From positions 3,747,480 through 3,811,479 of the forward strand of contig NZ_AP014583.1 of NCBI RefSeq assembly GCF_000828715.1: a stretch of 64,000 bases of DNA. Direction: 5' to 3'. Made by a program: the position numbers and the translations under genes. Positions 8,306-16,503 of this stretch are shown one piece after another. Under the pieces are notes generated by a model, which made no database searches, was not told the DNA's origin, and saw only the letters and a program-made list of their open reading frames with translations. This stretch comes from Winogradskyella sp. PG-2 (GTDB taxonomy: Bacteria; Bacteroidota; Bacteroidia; Flavobacteriales; Flavobacteriaceae). The stretch's first letter is position 1. The number at the start of each line of letters is the position of its first letter.

Positions 8306-10912
8306 ATGAATTTTAATAATTATACCATTAAATCACAAGAAGCCTTACAGCAAGCACAGCAGCTTGCGCAAGGTTTTGGTCATCAGCATATAGAAAATGA
8401 CCATATTTTTAAAGCCCTTTTTGAGGTTGATGAAAACGTTTTACCATTCCTGCTAAAGAAGATGAATGTTAATGTATCAATATTTCAACAAATATTAGAT
8501 AAGGAACTAGAAAGTTTTCCAAAAGTTTCTGGTGGAGATATTATGATTTCTCGCAATGCTAGTAAAGCTTTAAACGAGGCTTCTATCATTGCCAAAAAGA
8601 TGAATGACGACTTTGTATCTATAGAGCATTTGGTATTAGCCATTTTTAAATCTAAAAGCAAGATTGCACAGATTCTAAAAGATCAAGGTGTTACAGAAAA
8701 GGTACTAAGCGCGAGTATAGATGAGTTACGCAAAGGAGATCGTGTCACCTCACAAAGTCAAGAGGAAACCTATAACGCACTTAGTAAGTATGCTAAAAAC
8801 TTAAATCAGTTAGCTAGCGATGGCAAATTAGATCCTGTTATTGGAAGAGATGAAGAGATTCGTAGAATACTTCAAATTTTATCACGTCGTACTAAAAACA
8901 ATCCAATTTTAGTTGGTGAACCAGGAACTGGTAAAACGGCTATTGCAGAGGGTTTAGCACACAGAATTATAGATGGTGATATTCCAGAAAATCTAAAAGA
9001 CAAACAAATATTTGCTTTAGATATGGGTTCACTTATTGCTGGTGCAAAATTTAAAGGCGAGTTTGAAGAGCGCTTAAAAGCCGTTATAAAGGAAGTAACA
9101 ACTAGTGATGGAGATATAGTTCTCTTTATTGATGAGATTCACACTTTAGTTGGTGCAGGTGGTGGACAAGGTGCCATGGATGCTGCTAATATTTTAAAGC
9201 CAGCTTTAGCACGTGGTGAATTAAGAGCCATTGGTGCAACTACATTAGATGAATATCAAAAATATTTTGAGCAAGATAAAGCCTTAGAACGGCGTTTTCA
9301 GAAAGTTATAGTGAACGAACCAGATACTGAGAGCGCTATTTCTATTCTTAGAGGTATTAAGGAGAAATACGAAACGCATCACAAGGTTAGAATTAAAGAC
9401 GAAGCCATTATTGGTGCTGTAGAATTATCTGAGCGCTACATTACAAACCGATTCCTACCAGATAAAGCTATTGACTTAATGGATGAGGCTGCGTCTAAAT
9501 TACGTATGGAAATTAACTCTAAGCCAGAAGAATTAGATGTTCTCGATCGTAAAATAATGCAATTAGAAATTGAACATGAAGCCATTAAGCGCGAAAAAGA
9601 TGAAACCAAATTAAAAAGTTTAAAAGTTGATTTAGCAAATCTTAAAGAAGAACGCAATGAGATTAATGCCAAATGGAAATCTGAAAAAGAGGTTGTAGAA
9701 AACGTACAAACTATTAAACAAGATATTGAAAACTATAAACTAGAAGCGGAACGTGCAGAGCGTGAAGGCGATTATGGTAAAGTAGCAGAAATACGATACG
9801 GTAAAATTAAAGAGGCCACAGAATCATTGGAAGCCTTTCAAAAACAATTAACAGAACAACAAGAAACGGCCTTAATTAAAGAGGAAGTGACTTACGAGGA
9901 TATTGCAGATGTTGTTGCCAAATGGACCGGAATTCCAGTAACCAAAATGATTCAAAGCGAACGTGAAAAGCTTCTTAAATTAGAAGATGAGTTGCATAAA
10001 CGTGTTGTAGGGCAAGAAGAAGCCATAGAAGCTGTTAGTGATGCTGTAAGACGCTCTAGAGCAGGCTTACAAAATCCGCAAAAGCCAATAGGAACCTTTT
10101 TGTTCTTGGGTACAACTGGTGTTGGTAAAACAGAATTAGCTAAGGCCTTAGCCGAATATCTGTTTGATGATGAAAATGCGATGACACGTATTGATATGAG
10201 TGAATATCAAGAACGACATGCTGTAAGCCGATTAGTTGGAGCACCTCCTGGTTACGTGGGCTATGATGAAGGTGGTCAATTAACAGAAGCTGTAAGACGT
10301 AAACCATATTCAGTGGTGTTATTAGATGAAATTGAAAAAGCGCATCCAGATACTTTCAATATTTTATTACAAGTGTTAGATGAAGGGCGATTAACAGATA
10401 ACAAAGGTCGTATTGCTGACTTTAAGAACACTATTATCATTATGACCTCAAATATGGGAAGTCATATTATACAAGAACGTTTTGAAGCTACAAAAGATAT
10501 TGCTTCAGCCATTGAATCGGCTAAAGTGGATGTTTTAGGCTTATTGAAACAAAGTGTAAGACCAGAGTTCTTAAATCGAATTGATGATACCATACTCCTT
10601 ACACCTTTATCTAAAGAAAACATTGTAGATATTGTTGGCTTACAACTAAATAGTGTTACTAAGATGATTGCTAAGCAAGGAATTACTTTTGACGCGACAC
10701 CAGAAGCCATTAGTTATTTGGCAGAGAAAGGTTATAATCCAGAATACGGAGCTAGACCTGTAAAACGTGTTATACAAAAAGAGGTATTAAATCAATTAAG
10801 TAAAGAGATTCTAGCAGGATCTGTAACTACTGATAGCGTTATTCTTTTAGATGAGTTTGATGATAAACTCGTTTTTAGAAATCAGGGAGATTTAGTTGTT
10901 GAAGAATTCTAA
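8306..10912 (+). CDS. clpB: ATP-dependent disaggregase ClpB
   Basis: This 868-residue Hsp100 chaperone extracts polypeptides from aggregates together with DnaK/DnaJ. An N-terminal repeat domain (about 1-145) precedes the first AAA+ module with Walker A GEPGTGKT (about 203-210) and Walker [15 protein letters not shown] coiled-coil middle domain rich in Glu and Lys (about 400-530) marks ClpB as opposed to ClpA or ClpC. The second AAA+ module carries GTTGVGKT (about 602-609), the pore loop GYVGYDEGG and the sensor region [10 protein letters not shown]. Length is standard. A short leader with a small palindrome (GTAGATTTCTAC) lies upstream; no CIRCE element is visible. A probable terminator follows at 10965-11017. 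Confidence 0.98.
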   Translation: MNFNNYTIKSQEALQQAQQLAQGFGHQHIENDHIFKALFEVDENVLPFLLKKMNVNVSIFQQILDKELESFPKVSGGDIMISRNASKALNEASIIAKKMNDDFVSIEHLVLAIFKSKSKIAQILKDQGVTEKVLSASIDELRKGDRVTSQSQEETYNALSKYAKNLNQLASDGKLDPVIGRDEEIRRILQILSRRTKNNPILVGEPGTGKTAIAEGLAHRIIDGDIPENLKDKQIFALDMGSLIAGAKFKGEFEERLKAVIKEVTTSDGDIVLFIDEIHTLVGAGGGQGAMDAANILKPALARGELRAIGATTLDEYQKYFEQDKALERRFQKVIVNEPDTESAISILRGIKEKYETHHKVRIKDEAIIGAVELSERYITNRFLPDKAIDLMDEAASKLRMEINSKPEELDVLDRKIMQLEIEHEAIKREKDETKLKSLKVDLANLKEERNEINAKWKSEKEVVENVQTIKQDIENYKLEAERAEREGDYGKVAEIRYGKIKEATESLEAFQKQLTEQQETALIKEEVTYEDIADVVAKWTGIPVTKMIQSEREKLLKLEDELHKRVVGQEEAIEAVSDAVRRSRAGLQNPQKPIGTFLFLGTTGVGKTELAKALAEYLFDDENAMTRIDMSEYQERHAVSRLVGAPPGYVGYDEGGQLTEAVRRKPYSVVLLDEIEKAHPDTFNILLQVLDEGRLTDNKGRIADFKNTIIIMTSNMGSHIIQERFEATKDIASAIESAKVDVLGLLKQSVRPEFLNRIDDTILLTPLSKENIVDIVGLQLNSVTKMIAKQGITFDATPEAISYLAEKGYNPEYGARPVKRVIQKEVLNQLSKEILAGSVTTDSVILLDEFDDKLVFRNQGDLVVEEF

Positions 10913-10964
10913 TACCACTGTAACATAATAGCTTAAAAATAGTCTATATAATGATTGGTTGGTT

Positions 10965-11017
10965 AAAGCAACACGGAATTTAAACGAAAAGCTATCGGTT
11001 AAAAGATGTGTTGCTTT
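10965..11017 (+). terminator. Probable intrinsic terminator after clpB
   Basis: AAAGCAACAC at 10965-10974 pairs perfectly with GTGTTGCTTT at 11008-11017 across a 33-nt loop. CCTTTTG follows. The long loop makes this weaker than a compact terminator, but its position between clpB and the next gene fits. Confidence 0.45.
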
Positions 11018-11073
11018 CCTTTTGTAACAAAAAGTATTAATTTGCTACTTATACTTCAAAATTAAAACTTCAT

Positions 11074-11940
11074 ATGAAACATAAATTATCCCTTTTATTA
11101 TTAGCGTTATTCTCAATTATTGGATTGCAGGCACAAAAATTAGAAAATTCTACACTTTGGAAAATCGAAGGCAATGGCCTAGATAAAGCATCTTATTTAT
11201 TCGGAACCATACATCTTACATGCGACGCAACCATAGAAAATGATGTTAAAAAAGCATTAGATGACACCTCACAAGTTGTTTTAGAAATAGATATGGATGA
11301 TCCTGAGTTACAAACTAAGATGATTAAGGGTATGTATATGAAAGATGGTAAAACGCTTAAAGATTTTGTTTCTGAAGAGGATTACCAAGCTATTGACTCT
11401 TTATTTATAAAAAATATTGGTGTTTCGGTGAAAACATCTGAAAACGTAAAACCTTTCTTCTTAGCAGCATCATTATATCCTCATATCTTAGATTGTCCAC
11501 TGCAATCTTTTGAAGTTGAATTAATAAAAATTGCTCAAATACAAGGTGAAGATGTTCATGGTCTAGAAACAATAGAAGATCAGATACAAGTTTTTGAAGA
11601 CATTCCGTACCAAGATCAAATCGACGATTTATTAGAAATGGCAAAGGATAATTTGGCTTCAGACAAAAAAGATTTTGCTAAAATGTTGTCTGTTTATAAT
11701 GACGAAAACATTACAGACTTATTAGATATGATGGATGATGACGAAAACTCTTCAGTAGCTAAACATCAAGATAAATTATTAGTTACAAGAAATAAAAATT
11801 GGATTTCGAAAATTAAAACCTATGCTAATGAACAAGCTACCTTCTTTGGTGTTGGTGCTGGTCATTTAGCAGGTGAAAATGGTGTAATTAATTTATTACG
11901 AGCAGAAGGTTATACTGTGACTGCTGTTCGCTCAGAATAG
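11074..11940 (+). CDS. TraB/GumN family protein
   Basis: This 288-residue protein has a signal peptide (MKHKLSLLLLALFSIIGLQA, then QKLE). The TraB/GumN fold is recognised by LWKIEGNGLDKASYLFGTIH near the N-terminus and the C-terminal FFGVGAGHLAGENGVINLL, with conserved GTIH and GxGH motifs proposed to bind metal in TraB/Tiki-type proteases. A GLETIEDQIQVFEDIP segment in the middle is also typical of the family. The protein should act in the periplasm or be lipid-free exported; its substrate is unknown. It is monocistronic, lying between the clpB terminator and the palindrome in front of the TetR gene. Confidence 0.85.
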   Translation: MKHKLSLLLLALFSIIGLQAQKLENSTLWKIEGNGLDKASYLFGTIHLTCDATIENDVKKALDDTSQVVLEIDMDDPELQTKMIKGMYMKDGKTLKDFVSEEDYQAIDSLFIKNIGVSVKTSENVKPFFLAASLYPHILDCPLQSFEVELIKIAQIQGEDVHGLETIEDQIQVFEDIPYQDQIDDLLEMAKDNLASDKKDFAKMLSVYNDENITDLLDMMDDDENSSVAKHQDKLLVTRNKNWISKIKTYANEQATFFGVGAGHLAGENGVINLLRAEGYTVTAVRSE

Positions 11941-11963
11941 TAATTAGCCGTAAAAAATAAAAT

Positions 11964-12005
11964 AAGTCGTTAAAAATATACCAAACGGTATATTTTTAAC
12001 GACTT
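11964..12005 (+). promoter_or_regulatory. Perfect 19-bp inverted repeat: TetR operator, possibly also a terminator
   Basis: Arms at 11964-11982 and 11987-12005 are exact reverse complements around a 4-nt AAAC centre. The core ATATACC-AAAC-GGTATAT matches a second palindrome at 12628-12647, after the TetR gene. The repeat ends 9 bp before the regulator's ATG, as expected for autorepression. It is followed by a T-rich run, so the hairpin could also end transcription of the TraB-like gene. Confidence 0.75.
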
Positions 12006-12014
12006 TTGTTTTAT

Positions 12015-12611
12015 ATGCTTACTAAATCAGAACATACTACTCAATATATATTAGAAACTGTGGCGCCAATATTTAATAAAAATGGTTATGCAGCAACGAG
12101 TTTAAGTGATTTAACTTCTGCAACGGGTTTAACCAAAGGCGCTATTTACGGTAACTTTAAAAATAAAGAAGACTTGGCTATAGCAGCATTTAAGTATACA
12201 GTAAAAAAACTAATGTCATTAATTTCTGAATATATTTCTAAAAGCGACTATCCTATTGAAAAGCTGTACTTAATCTCTGATTTTTATCGCGACTATTATA
12301 AGTTGAGTAAAACTTATGGTGGTTGCCCAGTTTTAAATATTGGTGTAGATGCTAATAATCAAAACTCTGAATTATTAGATAATGTAAGAGTTGTTATAGA
12401 ACGTATCCAAGATAAAGTCGCTACTATAATAGAGGATGGTATTGAAATTGGTGAAATTTCATCAGAAATAAATGCTATGCAGTATGCGAAACGATTAGAC
12501 TCCATGATCCAAGGCGCTATTTTTATGACTTATACTATGGATGACGAATTTTATATGAAAGATAGCATGAATCAAATTGATGATATGATTACAAATGAAC
12601 TAAGAGCATAA
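12015..12611 (+). CDS. TetR/AcrR family transcriptional regulator
   Basis: This is a 198-residue repressor. The N-terminal helix-turn-helix is clear: APIFNKNGYAATSLSDLTSA, then TGLTKGAIYGNFKNKEDLA (about residues 17-55). The C-terminal ligand domain contains GGCPVLNIGVDA, as in YcdC/TetR_C-type regulators. The ATG at 12015 is preferred to a TTG at 12006, because the latter would place the start right against the palindrome. Two copies of an ATATACC-N4-GGTATAT palindrome flank the gene. This suggests the protein represses itself and the following thioesterase gene. That target gene is now broken, so the regulator may have lost its main local purpose. Confidence 0.9.
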   Translation: MLTKSEHTTQYILETVAPIFNKNGYAATSLSDLTSATGLTKGAIYGNFKNKEDLAIAAFKYTVKKLMSLISEYISKSDYPIEKLYLISDFYRDYYKLSKTYGGCPVLNIGVDANNQNSELLDNVRVVIERIQDKVATIIEDGIEIGEISSEINAMQYAKRLDSMIQGAIFMTYTMDDEFYMKDSMNQIDDMITNELRA

Positions 12612-12627
12612 TATTTTTTTAACCAAT

Positions 12628-12647
12628 AATATACCGATTGGTATATT
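12628..12647 (+). promoter_or_regulatory. Second TetR-type palindromic operator
   Basis: AATATACC-GATT-GGTATATT has perfect 8-bp arms and shares its core with the palindrome at 11964-12005. It lies between the regulator and the decayed thioesterase gene, 18 bp before that gene's ATG. This is the expected position for repression by the TetR protein. Confidence 0.75.
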
Positions 12648-12665
12648 TTAAAATCAAATAAAGAG

Positions 12666-13154
12666 ATGAATTTACCAAAGATTGTAGAAAGCCAAACGAA
12701 AATTAGATTTTAGGATTGCGATCCATTTAATCACTTAAATAACGGAAAGTACTCAGATTACTTTATGAATCATCGTGAAGATTAACTCGTAAGAAATTAT
12801 GACATAGATATTTACAAAATGGCAAGAAAGACAGGGAGAAATTGGGTGTCTAGTAGTAATCAGATTGTATATTTAAAACCTGCTTTATTAATGGAAACTG
12901 TAACCATACAATCTCAGCTTATCTATTTTGACAAAAGCAATTTAAAAGCAGAAATGCGAATGTACAATCATGATAAGAGTGAATTAAAATCATTCATTTG
13001 GTGCAGTTTTGTTCACTATGATTTATTGAATCTAAAACGTGCTAACCATGCAGATGACATGATGCAATTGTTTAATGATATTTTAAATCCAATAAACGCA
13101 ATAACTTTTGAAGAGCGATTAAAACAATTTAAACCTCAAAAAGAGGTAAAATAA
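12666..13154 (+). pseudogene. Decayed hotdog-fold acyl-CoA thioesterase gene with two in-frame stops
   Basis: One frame of 163 codons runs from the ATG at 12666 to the TAA at 13154, broken by TAG at 12711-12713 and TAA at 12783-12785 without any indel. Read through, it gives MNLPKIVESQTKIRF, stop, DCDPFNHLNNGKYSDYFMNH, then RED, stop, LVRNYDIDIYKMARKTGR. The DCDPFNHLNN segment is the active-site region of 4-hydroxybenzoyl-CoA thioesterase-type enzymes. The remainder (VSSSNQIVYLKPALLMETV and onwards) is an intact hotdog half of 111 codons that could be called as a separate gene from an ATG at 12819. The catalytic part lies before the second stop, so that remnant should be inactive. The second stop probably arose from CAA. 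Confidence 0.88.
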
Positions 13155-13400
13155 ATTCAACTTTAAGGTCGACTTTTCATATTAATAATCAAGCCATTAG
13201 CAAAAGTGAAATAAACTTTTCGATAAACGGCACAATAAAATTTAGGTTTTTACATACGTTTTAACCGATAAAACATTAACTTTATCGAGCTATTTAATTC
13301 CAACATAACTTAAGACATTATTAAACTTGTCCTGTAATCCCTCTACTTGTAGAGAATTACTATAGCTAACATTTTGTCTAAATCCTACTTAAAAAAATAA

Positions 13401-14075
13401 ATGGAATTAAATAGATACATCGACCATACCCTACTAAGTGCATCCGCTACTGAAGCAGATATACTAAATCTTTGTGAAGAGGCCTTAAAATACAATTTCT
13501 ATTCAGTTTGTGTTAATAGTAGCTATGTACCAATTGCTAAACAAATCCTTGGTAGGTCTGTCATTAAGATATGTACAGTCGTTGGCTTTCCTTTAGGTGC
13601 CATGTCAACAGAGTCTAAAATTTTTGAAGCAAAAAAGGCTATTGAACAAGGTGCTACAGAGATAGATATGGTAATGAATATTGGCAGATTAAAAAGCAAA
13701 AATTATGTCGCTGTATTAAAAGATATAAGCAATGTAAAACGTGCTATTGGTTTAGTGCCTTTGAAAGTCATTTTAGAGATTAGTGAGCTTTCAAAAAACG
13801 AAATCGTAAAAGCCTGTGAAATTTGCATAGATGCAAGAGCTGATTATATAAAAACATCAACAGGCTTTTCTAAGAGTGGTGCGACTCTAACTGCTGTTAA
13901 AATCATGAAAAAATCTGTAAAAAACCAGTTAAAAATTAAAGCTTCAGGTGGCATAAGAGATGTAGAAACTGCTCGAAAGTATATTGAAGTTGGTGTGGAT
14001 AGAATAGGTGCCTCTTTAGGTGTTTTAATGATGAATGAACCTGAACAAGTTATATCTACTGATCCAACGATTTAA
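13401..14075 (+). CDS. deoC: Deoxyribose-phosphate aldolase
   Basis: This 224-residue class I aldolase cleaves 2-deoxyribose 5-phosphate to glyceraldehyde 3-phosphate and acetaldehyde in deoxynucleoside salvage. It has the N-terminal YIDHTLL motif, EIDMVMNIG in the barrel, the Schiff-base lysine in DYIKTSTGF, and the phosphate-binding KASGGIRD and DRIGAS segments. Length and motif order are normal for DeoC. It has no other deo gene beside it. The 246 bp upstream contain only a small hairpin (CTCTACTTGTAGAG); no strong promoter box stands out. The ATG start is well supported. Confidence 0.96.
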   Translation: MELNRYIDHTLLSASATEADILNLCEEALKYNFYSVCVNSSYVPIAKQILGRSVIKICTVVGFPLGAMSTESKIFEAKKAIEQGATEIDMVMNIGRLKSKNYVAVLKDISNVKRAIGLVPLKVILEISELSKNEIVKACEICIDARADYIKTSTGFSKSGATLTAVKIMKKSVKNQLKIKASGGIRDVETARKYIEVGVDRIGASLGVLMMNEPEQVISTDPTI

Positions 14076-14108
14076 CAACTTTTTAAAGGAATTACTCAGT
14101 TTCTAGAT

Positions 14109-14116
14109 TATATTTG
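14109..14116 (+). promoter_or_regulatory. Bacteroidota-type -7 promoter box
   Basis: TATATTTG fits the TAnnTTTG consensus exactly and lies 25 bp before the ATG at 14142. The -33 element is weak (only T-rich sequence near 14079-14084). Confidence 0.45.
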
Positions 14117-14141
14117 ATGGTATTAATTAATCAATCTCGTC

Positions 14142-15032
14142 ATGAAATCCTTTCTAGTTACACTCCTCTTCTTATGCTCATTTTCTATTTTTTCCCAAGA
14201 AACTTCGGATAAAGCTCAAATTGAAATAACGCTAAATAATTATATAGACGGTTTCTATAAAGGAGATACACTTAAATTGAAAGCTGCTCTAAAACCAAGA
14301 CTATATAAATTTGGCTATTGGAAAAATAAAGATACTGGGAAGTACGAATATTATGATCAATTGACGTACAAGAACGCCCTGAAAATGGCGCAAAACACTA
14401 AAGAGAAAGGTAGAATACGCACTGAAACTAAAATGCGAAGTGTCAAAGTTCTTGAGATAAGTAATCACATAGCCTCTGCAAAAGTCACTGGATATTGGGG
14501 ATTAGACTATATGTTACTTTCTAAAGACGATGGCAAATGGATGATAGAACAGGTGATTTGGGAAGGGCCTTTTGAAGAAGACTTTAAAAAAGAAGAAAAA
14601 ACAACTACATTTTACTTAATTAGACATGCAGAAAAAGATCGCTCAGATAAAACGAATAGAAACCCGCATTTAACAGAAGCAGGTTTAAAACGCGCAAATA
14701 ACTGGGCTAATGTTCTAAAAGAGGTAAAGTTTGATATGGTTTACTCTACTGATTACAATAGAACAAAAGAAACTGCAGCTCCTACTGCAAAAGCAAATAA
14801 TGTTGAAGTATCATTCTACGATCCTAGAAAAATGAATTCAAAAGAATTTATGGAAACCACTAAGGGCAAAACCATATTAGTTGTTGGTCATAGTAACACT
14901 ACTCCAATGTTTACAAATGGACTCTTAGGTGAGAAAAAATATGATATGATAGATGATAATAACAATGCAAATCTTTACATTGTTACAGTAACTAAAGACT
15001 CTAAAACCTCAACAGTTTTAAAGGTCGATTAA
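14142..15032 (+). CDS. Exported fusion of NTF2-like (lumazine-binding-type) domain and histidine phosphatase
   Basis: This is a 296-residue protein with a signal peptide (FLVTLLFLCSFSIFSQ). Residues of about 25-145 form an NTF2-like/putative lumazine-binding fold (IEITLNNYIDGFYKGD at its start, GKWMIEQVIWEGP at its end). Residues of about 155-290 form a SixA-like histidine phosphatase: RHAEK with the phospho-accepting His, a second conserved Arg near STDYNRTKETA, and the distal GHSNTTP. All core phosphatase residues are present, so activity is plausible, but the substrate is unknown. An export signal is unusual for SixA itself, which is cytoplasmic. The NTF2 domain may bind a small ligand or make the dimer. 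The 3' end overlaps the convergent gene by 15 bp. Confidence 0.85.
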   Translation: MKSFLVTLLFLCSFSIFSQETSDKAQIEITLNNYIDGFYKGDTLKLKAALKPRLYKFGYWKNKDTGKYEYYDQLTYKNALKMAQNTKEKGRIRTETKMRSVKVLEISNHIASAKVTGYWGLDYMLLSKDDGKWMIEQVIWEGPFEEDFKKEEKTTTFYLIRHAEKDRSDKTNRNPHLTEAGLKRANNWANVLKEVKFDMVYSTDYNRTKETAAPTAKANNVEVSFYDPRKMNSKEFMETTKGKTILVVGHSNTTPMFTNGLLGEKKYDMIDDNNNANLYIVTVTKDSKTSTVLKVD

Positions 15033-15776
15033 ATCAACAGTTACATTTTCGAGTTCTATTTTAGACAGTAATTTTAACTGATTATTTTCAAATGCTTTTC
15101 CTAATTTGAAGAGTTGTATTGAATCATTTTCAGGTTTAAAATTGTTATAATCTACAAAGCGTAAACCATTAACATAGCGCTCATTATCAGCTTCTCTAAA
15201 GCGCATACCTTTACCATCGTCTTCATTATATGAATACGCAAGATAGTCTACTTTAAATATCTCTTTGTCAATCCAATACATAAAAACATCTTCATAATCT
15301 TCTCCTCCACCTTCTTGGTTAAAATTTACTTTTATTTTGTAGTAACCCTTATCCTTAATTTGTTCTTCACCAAGTAAAATTTTATTAACTGCGTTATCAT
15401 TTAAACCCAATGGTAAAGTCGAAAAATAATGCACTGAGTTTACCGAAGCGCTATATTTTACAGCCATTGAGTCTTCAAGTTTAATCGGTTTTTTATTGAT
15501 GTAACGTTGAAAGGTATTGCCATTTAAAAAATCTATAATTATATCATCCTTAATCATACGTCGCGACAAGACTTTCGTTTCTGATGTGTAAGACGATTTA
15601 TAATGAATATCTCTAAAATCAAATTTTATTATAACAGCATTCCGATCAAAAATTTTACCGCCAAAATCTTCTATAGATTTGTTTACAATTTCATTAGCGG
15701 AAAGTACTTCTTCTTTTGTTTCATTCTTGCAGCCAAAGAGGCTAAATGTTATTAAAACAAGAGATAAATATTTCAT
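15018..15776 (-). CDS. Lipoprotein of a Bacteroidota family of unknown function
   Basis: This 252-residue protein has a lipoprotein signal (YLSLVLITFSLFGC, cysteine near residue 16), so it is probably anchored in a membrane facing the periplasm or surface. The body is beta-rich with motifs NEIVNKSIEDFGGKIFDRN, IIDFLNGNTFQRYI and KIKVNFNQEGGGEDYEDVF. It resembles flavobacterial lipoproteins of the DUF6503 type, some of which have been mislabelled in databases because of proximity to deoC. The family name is a tentative recollection. No catalytic motif is visible. It converges on the phosphatase-fusion gene with a 15-bp overlap, so the two cannot be in one operon. Confidence 0.75.
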   Translation of the reverse strand: MKYLSLVLITFSLFGCKNETKEEVLSANEIVNKSIEDFGGKIFDRNAVIIKFDFRDIHYKSSYTSETKVLSRRMIKDDIIIDFLNGNTFQRYINKKPIKLEDSMAVKYSASVNSVHYFSTLPLGLNDNAVNKILLGEEQIKDKGYYKIKVNFNQEGGGEDYEDVFMYWIDKEIFKVDYLAYSYNEDDGKGMRFREADNERYVNGLRFVDYNNFKPENDSIQLFKLGKAFENNQLKLLSKIELENVTVDLIDL

Positions 15777-15846
15777 ATAATAATTTAAAAATTGATAGTC
15801 GTAAAACTATGAATAAGATTACGCAGTTTACTTTAGTCTAATAAAC

Positions 15847-15877
15847 TTTTAACTATTAATTTTTAAGATTACCTTTG
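15847..15877 (+). promoter_or_regulatory. Bacteroidota promoter of smpB
   Basis: The -7 box TACCTTTG (15870-15877) matches TAnnTTTG. TTTT at 15847-15850 stands 19 bp upstream in the place of the -33 TTTG. Only 6 nt separate the box from the smpB ATG, so the transcript may be leaderless. Confidence 0.65.
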
Positions 15878-15883
15878 CTATCC

Positions 15884-16342
15884 ATGCAAAAAACGGTTAA
15901 CATACTTAACAAAAAGGCCAAATTTCAGTACGAGATATTAGATAAATTTACGGCAGGAATTGTGCTTACCGGAACTGAAATTAAATCCATCAGATCAGGT
16001 AAGGCCTCTATTGCGGAAAGTTTTTGCGAGTTTAATGACAAAGAAGAACTTTTTGTTATTAATATGACTGTCGAGGAATATGCATTTGGTAATTATTACA
16101 ACCATAAACCTAAAGCAGTACGTAAGCTATTACTGAATAGAAAAGAGCTTAAAAAGCTAAAAAAAGAAATGGATGTAAAAGGTAATGCCATTATACCTCT
16201 TAAGTTATTTATTAATGAAAAAGGTTTTGCAAAACTTATCATTGGATTAGGTAAAGGTAAAAAGCTTTACGACAAGCGCGAGACCATTAAAGATCGTGAT
16301 AACAAGCGCGACTTAGCTCGTATTAAGAAAAATTTCCGATAA
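15884..16342 (+). CDS. smpB: SsrA-binding protein SmpB
   Basis: This 152-residue protein binds tmRNA and delivers it to stalled ribosomes. The OB-fold core is recognised by NKKAKFQYEILDKFTAGIVL, then TGTEIKSIRSGKASIAESFC and YNHKPKAVRKLLLNRKEL. The C-terminal basic tail is KRDLARIKKNFR. The ATG at 15884 is chosen over an upstream TTG at 15875, because the TTG falls inside the -7 promoter box (15870-15877). No tmRNA gene (ssrA) is visible in the flanking DNA. Confidence 0.97.
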   Translation: MQKTVNILNKKAKFQYEILDKFTAGIVLTGTEIKSIRSGKASIAESFCEFNDKEELFVINMTVEEYAFGNYYNHKPKAVRKLLLNRKELKKLKKEMDVKGNAIIPLKLFINEKGFAKLIIGLGKGKKLYDKRETIKDRDNKRDLARIKKNFR

Positions 16343-16503
16343 ATTTAAGAGCGCTATAACTTTTAACTGATTTATTTTAGTATATGTTTGAGTTCGTGTA
16401 GGCAACCATTTCAATTTTATTGACGTCTTTATAAATAAAGTCACAAAATTTGTAACACATCCTAAAATAATTAGCTAAAACATTAATCATCAATCTTACC
16501 CTC

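Noticed and set aside
10925..11060. Possible small RNA between clpB and the TraB-like gene
   Set aside because: Only a long-loop hairpin is visible, with no promoter box and no conserved fold. It fits a terminator better.
12819..13154. Independent 111-residue gene with an ATG at 12819
   Set aside because: It is in the same frame as the upstream thioesterase start at 12666, with protein-like sequence through two stops, so it is the remnant of a larger broken gene.
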